Source: [Scytonema hofmanni] UTEX 2349
GTDB lineage: Bacteria; Cyanobacteriota; Cyanobacteriia; Cyanobacteriales; Nostocaceae
Reading direction: 5' to 3'
NCBI RefSeq assembly: GCF_000582685.1
Contig: NZ_KK073768.1
Location: forward strand, 2,316,926-2,380,925
Length of the DNA: 64,000 nt
The notes under the pieces were generated by a model. The model did not search any database. It had not been told where the DNA came from and saw nothing but the letters and a program-made list of their open reading frames with translations. A program made the translations under genes and the position numbers. Position 1 is the stretch's first letter, and each line of letters begins with the position of its first letter. This document shows, piece by piece, positions 12,001 to 19,100 of this stretch.

Positions 12001-12216
12001 CAAGTAAAGATTCCCCTGAAATCTTTGTTTGAAATGCCTACTCCTGCTCAACTAGCAACCCTGATTGAAAAGCTCCAGTCAGATACTAATGCTGCCTTAG
12101 TAGCTCCTAAAATCACCAAAGTTTCTCGAAAACGTTATCAAGCCAAAGTTTCTGATACGGGAAAAATAGAAGTTCCCGAAGAATTAAAACAAGAAATATT
12201 CAAATCTAATGAATAA
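1..12216 (+). CDS. Hybrid PKS-NRPS megasynthase (5' end outside window)
   Basis: The frame is open from base 1, so the start lies upstream and the ketosynthase is cut. Domains seen in order, with approximate nucleotide positions: KS to about 880 (active-site DTACSSS near 124, VEAHGTGTPLGDP near 530), AT 1240-2160 (GHSVGEY; HAFH, which in this family indicates malonyl-CoA), ACP 2450-2640 (GADSIVF), luciferase-like flavin monooxygenase 3070-4110, KR 4130-5610 (GGLGALG), C 5700-6990 (HHIISDGWS), A 7090-8610, PCP 8660-8860 (GGHSLL), C 8940-10230 (HHIVSDGWS), A 10320-11800, PCP 11850-12060, then a 45-residue tail. It should add one malonate, oxidise and reduce it, then add two amino acids. By-eye codes are DLTAVGHVG (Asp/Asn-like) for A1 and DARAFSLMV (unassigned) for A2. 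The KR follows the ACP, which is unusual, and its expected catalytic Tyr reads His (GQSNHAAANAF). There is no epimerase or thioesterase; the chain must pass to the downstream NRPS. Confidence 0.95.
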   Translation: MAKQTRSDVSQEAYGVTGSPSYAAAGRISYTFGFTGPCMAIDTACSSSLVAIHQACQSLRQQECQMAIAGGVNLILLPDSMIATAKAGMLSSDGRCKTFDATADGIGRGEGCGILVLKRLSDAQANGDNILAVIRGSGVNQDGPSSGFTVPNCASQQQVMRQALKMAQIEPAEVSYVEAHGTGTPLGDPIELRSLAKIYGSHRTHDNPLFVGSAKTNISHVETAAGVAGVIKVILQLQHQQIAPHLHLKNPTNHFNWEDFPLVVPTQITPWRVQSGSRIGVVNSFGATGTNAHIVLAEARTPLKPENSGLLERSLHLLTLSTKTEPALKDLVTLYQNWFKQNTDLKIADICYSANTGRSHFKHRLALLVAEPQELAAKLQNLTISLSQEQNTEESSSIAGMFQGQLAANSSVPNVAFLFTGQGSQYIDMGRELYQTQPLFRRILEQCDQILRSELEKPLLEILYPQNTNQSPFSLIDQTNYTQPALFALEYALAQLWISWGIKPAVVMGHSVGEYVAACIAGVFSLEDGLKLIAARGRLMQSLPQNGAMLAVFADAKRVAEIIAPYQNRVALAKPAVGIAAYNGAQNIVISGENQAIAAIKTTLEAEGIESRPLNTSHAFHSPLVDPILEQLEQIANQIEIHPPRIPIVSNLTGETLSINQPLNGKYWRQHSREAVKFTTGLATLVEKGYETFLEIGAKPALSKMGQRCKLGDNLLWLSSLVAGQSNWATLFNSLAQLYVRGAEVNWSGFDQDYPRQRFILPNYPFQRQRYWLKIPNADMSSQKAIATAPMNGEVPEPIPEPKPHTSASSKQEQIIKLLQSLIAEALQTSPDTVDIHTPLVEMGADSIVFMKTGQQLELDFGVRIPIRRLFEDLSTLNALGTYIGENLPAEFKFTDNFTDNQPVSPPVTSESPDPQTENKAVESALSQIPPTAEPVGTTALERIMSQQLQTMSQLMSEQLAVLRGETTTTPPQFIPNQNPVNSPQTTIKNTKRQEFWERREYKPTLSDIQDQAANFPLTVPTNKEMQFSLYYFGSYDAEFTQDKYSLLFGGVEYADQNGFTSVWLPERHFHAFGGFSPNPSILCASLAKVTKNIQLRAGSVVLPLHHPVRVAEDWAIIDNISQGRVGISFASGWHPHDFVFAPEAYDDRREIMFEGIETVQKLWRGESIQLLSGSGNMAEIRTFPMPQQKELPVWVTIVNNPDTYMRAGAMGIGVLTNLMGQTVEDLARNIAIYRESLARHGFDPHVGRVTLLLHTYIGTDIQQVREKARKPFQNYLTSSIGLFQSLVKSQGLQMADFEKMSEDDKDYILSAAYDRYVQTSALIGTPDSCIEIVEKLLTIGVDEIACLIDFGVEEEAVLASLPHVKTLKERINKVKTDDWFYRLDWQQQPRDLPLQPSPKSGHWLIFADVQGVGTALAQQLQVDGQTCTLIYPQGSSISLPNGALEIDPTDPKAFNQLLQNQLTASELPLSGVIYLWSLNSPLSQQLTVDLLQQTQQTVCGGVLHLVQALDQQPELKNACSQMWLITQQAVASDNTAPTGIAQASLWGFGRVIALEYPELWGGLIDIDRDNTTAQVEQIWLEIRAQLGKKSQAEDQVLLHQEKRYVARLVRQTVGNSDINNSSVNLDLKGTYLITGGLGALGIRLAQWLVDRGVHHLVLCGRSAPAAKIQKTITQLQQQGIQVIVAQVDISKFNDLSELLQQIQGKNQDNCPPLQGIFHLAGLLDDGALFQQTWKRFDAVFAPKILGTWNLHVLTQELPLKHFVLFSSIASLLGSPGQSNHAAANAFIDALAHYRQANGLPAVSINWGSWTEIGKVTRLEGSQQQRWQEYFDKLWRSYGMEAIAPKAGLHALEQLLNQPPVQVGVFPIDWSKFCESLGVEQKPLLLYLTQPETTSTSTSPIRIPLSEAQKQLWLLAQIVEEGSIVYNDNVNLELCGDLHLEILKESIHTVVERQEALRTIIDPQGEWQEILPTLKVDIPLVDLSSTKDEQEQCLQDWLIQRSQKPLNLTTDPLFQVEVLKLGQQHHVLVITVHHIISDGWSIENILKEIALIYSALCEGADVKLDTPLQFREFLHWQTNRSQSSEMLSHESFWLEQFADSIPVLELPTDRTRPLRKTYHGNRQTRITPPHLREQLRQFSQGQGCTLFMTLLAAHFVLLHRLSRQAEIVVGIPTAGRFLASSETMVGYATHLLPIRSCFQANLSFSAYLAEIRSRLLAAYEHQDYPFAQLLKQLNLKTDSSRTPLVSVTFNLEPPVPTVSLKNLDTAMMSRPVSFTHFDLHFVVIDMGDRLILEAKYNTDLFNDATIERWLGHFQTLLEEIITQPNQEIATLPLLTQLERQQLLIDWNSGLTQYSSAHLETECVYQRFEKQVSQNPDALAVVFAKQNLTYQELNTRANQLAVHLRNLNIPSAGRIVVYAERSLVALVAILGIWKAGGVYVPIDAANTPPQRLALLLEDIQPTALLTQTSYKSNLLASLSCPVVFLDKEGNDNSENQSPEILDPNFPQVTPDDLAYIIFTSGSTGQPKGVAIKHRHLAAYTTSMTQRLGLQSGMSFATVSTFAADLGYTAIFPTLCTGGTLHIITQETATDPQALATYFSQHQIDCLKIVPAHLNALLEGEKSSQVLPRHTLVLGGDTLAWELVGKIQTLAPQCRIFNHYGPSETTVGVLTFLIDDQHSPKSSATVPIGRPLPHVCVYILDQYQQPVPIGVPGELYIGGASVAPGYLNRAELTTEKFILNPYSTETGEGDRLYKTGDLARYLPDGNIEFLGRIDNQVKIRGYRLELGEVESVLNQHPGVQQAVVLAWEQEQTGEKRLVAYWVAVKTAGVSVSSQELRQFLQAKVPDYMIPSSLIRLENIPLTANGKIDRRALPLPEQDLSQEVDFIAPRTPTEQAIADIFATVLRLESVGINNNFFELGGHSLLATQVISRLRETFQIDLPLVSLFTSPTVAGIDLIIHQQMQQGIVKTAPPITAVPRTSNTQLPLSWSQERLWFIEQLEGANATYNMPAAVRLQGNLNISALEQALGEIAKRHEVLRTAFKSEDGKAVQVIFPEATLSLQTIDLQNLTSSEQENSVQKHIIEEAKTPFDLSQPALMRATLLQLNPQSYVILITMHHIVSDGWSVSIVVRELSTLYQAFAQNRPSPLPDRNIQYADFTIWQRQWLTGEVLQTQLNYWQNQLAGNLPILNLPLDYPLSAKQDYQGAQQNISIKPTLTKALKALSDQEGVTLFMTLFAAFNVLLSRHTGQEDIIIGSPIAGRNHLGSEDLVGFFINTLPLRTNLAENPSFQQLLKRVGEVTLGAYTYQDIPFEKLVEELRTERVLNRHPLFDVLFNFVNTPEAVLNMGDLTFERLPQPEPYSKFWLTFYIRQVGEALNIELVYRQSLFTSERMKALLEQFVVLLTQVVEHPHETIQSYSLLSPQTAALIPDPSLPLPEPDYELVTTSFINWAKQSPEQIAIRQNGKKWTYGELATAAENIAQVLMSQGLKQKDVVALWGERSFGLIAGVLGIFLAGGVLLIIDSNLPPQRQNLMLEQTQARYLISIGEPSQVAQVVEKQLKMIAVNPDTAATGEEMVKSDIALPTLAAKDPAYIFFTSGSTGTPKGVLGNHQGVAHFIHWQRQTFEIKAGDRIAQLIELSFDAILRDIFLPLTSGATLCLPDQYYIPGSPQILTWLDEEQISVFHTVPALAQSWLQNIPEKVTLSSLRWVFLSGEPLTQSLVQQWRQTFAQAGNIVNLYGATETTMVKCFYPVPPEIPAGVMPGGWSLPETQILILNSKNQLCGIGEIGEIVVRTPFRTLGYIKPIPSPFVLNPFRQDPQDWVYYTGDNGRYRPDGSIEVLGRLDNQIKIRGVRVQTGEIEAILNQHPAVSKGVIIAKQKSSGDYDLVAYTVLKSGQTVTNQELRQFLKKQLPEYMIPFSFVQLDSLPLTATGKVNRQLLPEPHHNIEPISEHRKPRTPIEVKIVEIIAQVLKLEQIGIDDNFFELGGHSLLAAQVISRLQQEFQVKIPLKSLFEMPTPAQLATLIEKLQSDTNAALVAPKITKVSRKRYQAKVSDTGKIEVPEELKQEIFKSNE
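1711..1739 (+). repeat. Dispersed GCGTTGGCGAAGCC-type repeat inside the AT domain
   Basis: A repeat beginning GCGTTGGCGAAGCC and ending GTAGGCATCGC lies in frame within the AT domain. It encodes roughly LAKPAVGIA between VA and AYNG, where AT domains normally read straight from the preceding strand into AAxNGP. The same GCGTTGGCGAAGCC core recurs near 45102 in an intergenic foldback, which supports calling it a mobile or dispersed repeat rather than ordinary coding sequence. Confidence 0.6.
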
Positions 12217-12276
12217 TATAGATTTTAATTTACTTGAGAATCTTTTGAATAAATTTAGTAAAATTGGCAGGAAAAT

Positions 12277-13017
12277 ATGTTAGGAATATTGGGAGGAATG
12301 GGACCATTAGCATCAGCAGAATTTGTCAAAACGATTTATGATTACAATGTTTTTGGCAACAAGGAACAAGATGCACCAAGAGTAATCTTAAATTCTAATC
12401 CCACAATTCCAGATAGAACCAGTTTTCTGTTGAAAGGTGATTATGATTTATTGTTACTAAAATTAATAGAATCTGCCCAACAATTGGATGATTTACAGGT
12501 GTCTAAAATTATCATTTGTTGTGTCACATCCCATTATTTATTGCCCTACTTTCCTCAGAAAATAAAAGAGAAAATAATTTCTTTAGTTGATGTTTGTTTG
12601 CAGGAAGTTTGGCATTCACAAAGCTGTCATCTGTTGCTGTGTACTAATGGAACTCGGCAACTAAATGTATTCCAAACCAGTGATTTATGGGGCATGGCAG
12701 CAGATTATATTATTTTTCCTGATGAAAAAGAACAAATTGCTATCCACAATATGATATATCAAATTAAGGTGAATAAACAGAGTTTTGATTCTGCTATCAT
12801 TTTCTTGAACAATTTAATGAATAAGTATAATGTTAGTTATGTTATGTCTGGTTGTACAGAAATACATTTACTTAACCGATATATTCATTATCAAAAGTAT
12901 AAAAATCAAGGAGATATCACCAATGATATTTTTTTAGATCCTTTAATGATTGTTGCCACTAGATTAGAAAAATTTTTATGTGATAACGATATATTTTTTT
13001 CTCCTGTTTATTCCTAA
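12277..13017 (+). CDS. Aspartate/glutamate racemase family protein
   Basis: The 246-residue product begins LGILGGMGPLASAEF, the hallmark of the PLP-independent Asp/Glu racemase superfamily. Both catalytic-cysteine regions are present: CCVTSH near residue 88 in place of the common CNTAH, and SGCTEIH near residue 192. AGGA stands just upstream of the ATG. It sits between the two megasynthase genes in the same direction, so it is most likely a cytoplasmic racemase supplying a D-acidic amino acid to the assembly line, as McyF does in microcystin clusters. This fits the Asp-like code of the first A domain and the absence of epimerase domains. Substrate (Asp or Glu) cannot be settled from sequence alone. 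Confidence 0.85.
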   Translation: MLGILGGMGPLASAEFVKTIYDYNVFGNKEQDAPRVILNSNPTIPDRTSFLLKGDYDLLLLKLIESAQQLDDLQVSKIIICCVTSHYLLPYFPQKIKEKIISLVDVCLQEVWHSQSCHLLLCTNGTRQLNVFQTSDLWGMAADYIIFPDEKEQIAIHNMIYQIKVNKQSFDSAIIFLNNLMNKYNVSYVMSGCTEIHLLNRYIHYQKYKNQGDITNDIFLDPLMIVATRLEKFLCDNDIFFSPVYS

Positions 13018-13113
13018 TTTAATATACAGCATCTTGGTACGTTACGGACTAAAGTCCTAACAAACCCTACAGATACTATTCTCTGTTACCTTCTAGATAT
13101 AACTGATAATAAT

Positions 13114-16100
13114 ATGCTTTTAAATTCACAAGAAACTTTTGTTTTCCCTTTGTCTTTTGCTCAAGAAAGATTGTGGTTTCTTAACCAACTAGAGGGAAGC
13201 AAGGCTACTTATAATATGTTTGCTGCCATTGGTTTAAATGGTAATTTGAATGTTCAGGTTTTAGAGCAAGCTTTAAATGAAATTGTCCAACGTCATGAGG
13301 TGTTGCGAACAAGTTTTCAGACTGTTGATGGGCAAGGGGTACAAATAATTAATCCAGAGGTAAATTTTCAGTTACGCTGTGTTGATTTACAGAATTTATC
13401 TGATAATGAAAGAGAAATAACTGTTCAAGAATGGATTACAAAGGAAGCTAATACACCTTTTGATCTTTCCCAAGCTCCTCTGATGAGAGCTACACTTTTA
13501 CAAACTGATATTCAAGAGTATTTTCTGTTGGTGACAATGCACCATATTATCTCAGATGCTTGGTCTGTAGGTATTGTCATTAAAGAGATATCTGTGATAT
13601 ATAAAGCTTTGATTCAAGGTCAAGAACATACATTACCAGAGTTAGAAATTCAATATGCAGATTTTGCCGAGTGGCAACGGGAATGGCTGCAAGGAGATCG
13701 ATTAAATCAACAATTAATTTATTGGAAGAATTATTTAGCTGGTGTACCACCTGTTTTAGAATTACCTACAGATTATCCACGTCCACCTGTGCAAACATTC
13801 CAAGGACAAAACCAGCGTTTTGAAATTGGGGCTGATTTAAGTGTAGCTCTGAAAAAATTGGCAAAGGAAAATGGCTGCACTTTATTTATGGTTTTGTTGG
13901 CTGCTTTTGCTACGTTGCTCTATCGTTACAGTGGTCAGGAAGATATTGTTGTTGGAACACCTGTAGGTAATCGTAGTCAGCCAGAATTAGAATCATTAAT
14001 TGGCTTTTTTGTTAATACTTTGGTTGTAGATGCGAAGTTTGATCAAGAATTAAATTTTACAGAAATTTTAGAACAAGTTAGACAAGGGGTTTTAGAAAAT
14101 TATGCCCATCAAGATGTACCTTTTGAAAAAATTGTTGAAGAATTACAACCAGAAAGGAATTTAAGCCATACCCCCATTTTTCAGGTGTGGTTTGTGTTGC
14201 AAAATACCCCGACTGAAACGTTGCAACTGCCAGATATCACTTTAACACCCTTGCCTTTTGAGACTCAGGTAGCTAAGTTTGATTTGACTTTATCAATGTC
14301 AGAAACAAAATCAGGGTTAAGGGGAGTGTGGCAATATAGTACAGATTTATTTGATGCTGCTACTATAGCGAGGATGGTAGAGCATTTTCAAGTTTTACTA
14401 GAGGCGATCGCATCCCATCCCCAAGAAAAAATTAACCTCTTACCACTGTTAACAGAAAAAGAACGACAAAAAATTTTAAATGAGTGGAATAATACAGCTA
14501 TATCCTATCCCCAACATCTTTGCATTCATCAAATATTTGAAGAACAAGTAAAACTCACACCGGATGCTGTAGCTTTGGTATTTGGGGAAGAACAACTAAC
14601 TTACCAACAGCTTAACAATCGCGCTAACCAACTGGCACACCATTTACAAAATATGGGTGTGGGTTCAGAAGTGTTAGTGGGATTATGTGTTAATCGTTCT
14701 TTTGATATGATTGTGGGTTTGTTAGCTATCCTCAAAGCAGGTGGCGCTTATGTTCCCCTAGATCCCAATTATCCAGAAGAACGTTTAGCATACATCATAG
14801 AAGATGCTGCGGTTTCTGTGTTATTGATTCAGGAATCGTTAGAAGAGAACTTACCCCCATCCTATGCTTTAGTAGTTTATTTAGATCGTGATTGGGAAGA
14901 AATAGCTACCCAAAGTTGTGAAAATATTATATCTGAGGTTCAATCCCATAACTTAGCTTATGTAATTTATACCTCTGGGTCTACTGGTCAACCCAAGGGT
15001 GTGTTAGTCACTCATCAGGGTATTGGCAATCTTGCCCTAGCACAACAAAAATTATTTAAAGTAGAAAATAACAGTCGAGTCCTTCAGTTTGCCTCCTTTG
15101 GCTTTGATGCTTCCGTGTCCGAAATCTTCATGTCCTTGGTGTGTGGTGCGCGACTGGTGTTAGCACCTGCTCAAAAACTGATGCCTGGTTTAGATTTGCA
15201 ACAGGCGATCGCTCATTACGGTATTACTCACGTTACCTTACCTCCTTCAGCCTTAGCCATTCTGCCACCAGGGCAAATGCCAACCTTAAAACAAGTCATC
15301 GTCGCTGGAGAAGCCTGTCCTGAGCCTCTAGCACGGATTTGGAGTAAGGATAGGCACTTTTTCAACGCCTATGGTCCGAGTGAAGCTACCGTTTGTGCCA
15401 CCGTTGCTGAAGTTGATCTCAAACCAGAAACAGATACTAAATCTATAGTTGCCATTGGTAGCCCCATTGCTAACACGCAAATTTATATTCTTGACAACTC
15501 TCTCCAACCTGTGAGTGTGGGAGTCCCAGGAGAAATATATATTAGTGGTGTGGGTTTAGCTAGGGGATATTTAAACCAACCACAACTAACAGCAGCCAAG
15601 TTCATCGAAAATCCCTTTAGAGAAGGAAGATTATATAAAACCGGCGACCTAGCCAGATATTTACCAAATGGCAACATTGAATTTTTAGGTCGCATTGATC
15701 GTCAAATAAAAATTCGCGGCTTTAGAATTGAACTAGGAGAAATAGAAGCACGGCTAAGTCAACATCCTCAAGTACAAGAAGCCACAGTTATCACTCGTGA
15801 AGACCCCTCTGGAAATCAAAGATTAGTAGCTTATTTGGTATCTAAAAATCAAGACTTAACACCATCAGAACTGCGGCAGTTTCTCAAAGAAAGACTACCA
15901 GATTACATGGTTCCAAGTATCTTTGTCATGTTGGATGCGATGCCATTAACACCAAATGGTAAAATTGACCATCGCAACCTGCCTTCACCTGAACAAGATT
16001 TAACAGAACAAAACAATTTTCTTGCGCCCCGAACACCAACAGAACAAAAAATTGCTGATATATTTGCGGCTGTTCTGAAAATAGAACAGGTGGGTATTTA

Positions 16101-19100
16101 TAATAATTTCTTTGAACTGGGGGGACATTCTCTTTTAGCAACTCAAGTTATTTCTCGATTTAGAGAAGCTTTTGAAATTGAACTACCTTTAGAAACCCTA
16201 TTTAAATCGCCAACTGTTGCTGAGTTGGATGTGATAATTCAGCAATGGTTACAAAATAATTCTGCCACAGATTCGCCTTTAACTCAGCCTTTACCTGCTG
16301 TCGTTGCCGTGCCACGGGAAGATAATACTGTTTTACCTCTGAGTTGGGGACAAGAAAGATTATGGTTTTTAGACCAGTTAGAAGGAAGCAGTGCAGCTTA
16401 CAATATTTCTATGGCAGTTCAGCTACAAGGGAAGCTGAATGTTGATGCTTTAGAACAGGCATTTAAAGAAATTGTGCAGCGTCATCAAGTGCTAAGAACT
16501 CGTTTTGATACTGTTGATGGCAATCCTGTACAAGTAATTGAAACAAAATCAAAATTTAACTTATTCCGGGATAATCTGCAATTAATTTCTACTGATAAAT
16601 TAGAGGTTGAGGTCAAAAAACGACTGACTCAAGAAGCTCAAAAACCCTTTGATTTAACCCATTCTCCTTTAATTCGGGCGACACTGCTACAAATCGCCGA
16701 TAATGACTATATTCTCCTTGTCACCATGCACCACATCATTGCTGATGGCTGGTCTGTGAGAGTGATGGTGCAAGAGCTATCTGTACTTTATGATGCCTTT
16801 GTCCAAGGTTTGCCTTCTTTTTTACCACCTCTAGCTATCCAGTACGCAGATTTTGTTCACTGGCAACGTCAATGGTTACAAGGTGAGATTTTAGAACGGC
16901 AGCTATCGTACTGGAAAACATACCTATTGGGCGCACCACCGTTACTAGAGTTGCCTACTGATTATCCACGTCCTGGGGTGCAGACATTTAGAGGCGCACA
17001 GCAATCTTTTACTCTGTCTACTGAGTTGATTTCCCAACTGCAACAACTTACTCAGTCCACAGATACAACTTTGTTCATGTTGCTGTGTAGCGCGTTCTTG
17101 GTGTTACTTCATCGCTACAGTAGTCAGGATGATATCGTTTTGGGTACTGTAATGGCTAATCGCAATCGAACTGAGATTGAGCCTTTAATTGGTTTATTTG
17201 TAAATACTTTAGTGTTACGAACTCAGTTTGAGGCAGATTGTACTTTTGTGGATATCCTCAAGCAAGTACAGCAAGGATTACTGACGGGATACACAAATCA
17301 AGATGTACCTTTTGAGAAGATTGTGGAAGTATTGCAGCCGGAACGCAATCTTAGTCATTCTCCACTGTTCCAGGTGATGTTTTCCTTGCAAAATGCTTCT
17401 AGTGCTTCTTTGAGTTTGGCTGATGTGATTTCTACCCCTCTCAAGCCGGAAATTTTGACAGCTAAGTTTGATTTAACTTTGTCAATGGTAGAAACTGAGT
17501 CTGGAGTGTCGGGGGTTTGCGAGTATAACACTGATTTGTTTAAAGCAGAAACTATTACCCGGATGATTGCACATTACCAAGTATTGCTGACGGGAGTTGT
17601 GGCTAATGTGCAAGAGCGGATCAGCAAATTGCCCCTACTGACACCAGAGGAAGAGAAGCAGTTATTGGTAGCCTGGAATGATACACAGGTGAGTTATTCT
17701 CAGGATCATTGTCTGCATCAACAGTTTGAACAGCAAGTAGAAAAAACACCCGATGCGATCGCTCTGGTTTTCCAAAACCAACAATTAACTTACCGAGAAT
17801 TAAATCAACGAGCAAATCAGTTAGCAAATTATTTACAGCGTCAAGGTGTAAGTTCAGAAACGTTAGTAGGTATTTGTGTAGAGCGATCGCTAGAAATGAT
17901 GATCGGGTTATTGGGTATCCTCAAAGCCGGTGCTGCATACATTCCTTTAGACCCCCATCACCCCCAAGAACGCCTAGCTTTTATCTTATCAGATACCCAA
18001 ATGCCAATATTATTGACCCAGGAAAGGTTACAAACAAAGTTACCGACTCATGGCGCTAAGGTCATCTGTTTAGATACTAATTGGACTGATATCGCTCAGG
18101 AAAATCAAGCCAATCTGGGTATATCAGTCAAAGGTGAAAATTTAGCTTATATTATCTACACCTCTGGTTCTACAGGTCAACCTAAAGGGGTGATGATTGA
18201 ACATAGACAAGTGGCTAACTTTTTTGTAGGCATGGATCAGCGTCTTAACGTAGAAGATGATTATGATACCACAAAAACATGGTTAGCTGTTACAACTATT
18301 TCCTTTGATATTTCGATTCTAGAATTATTCTGGACTCTGGCACGGGGCTTTAAGGTAATTATTCAACAGGAACAACAGAAAACCATTGCTGCTACAGTGC
18401 CAACTTCCCGGATGCCAGAAAAACAAATGCAGTTTAGTCTGTTCTATTTTGCCAATGAAAATAACACTGGTAATCATCAAGGGGAAAACCTGTATAAATT
18501 GTTGATTGAAGGGGCTAAGTTTGCCGATCAACATGGATTTACAGCAGTTTGGACTCCAGAACGGCATTTTCATGAATTTGGGGGAATTTATCCTAATCCT
18601 GCCGTAGCCAGTGCAGCGATCGCCGCAGTCACTAAACAGGTGCAAATCCGGGCTGGTAGCGTGGTTTTACCACTACATCAAGAAATTCGTGTGGCTGAAG
18701 AATGGGCTTTTGTTGATAATTTATCTAATGGTCGAGTGGGTGTTTCTTTTGCCAGTGGTTGGCAACCTAATGATTTTGTCCTATCCCCCGAAAATTATCA
18801 CCGTCGTAAATCCCTACTGGTAGAACAAATAGAAACCGTCCGCAAACTTTGGCGCGGGGAATTTATCACCCTCAAAAATGGCAATGGCATTCCCACAGAA
18901 ATTAGAACTTTCCCTAAACCAATTCAAGCAGAATTACCCACTTGGTTAACCGCAGCAGGTAGTCCCGAAACCTTTCGGTTAGCAGGAGAGTTGGGTTTAA
19001 ATGTTCTCACCCATCTTTTAGGACAAAGCATAGAAGAAATATCCGCGAAAATCAAAATTTATCGTCAGGCTTGGCAACAAAAAGGACATCCGGGTAATGG

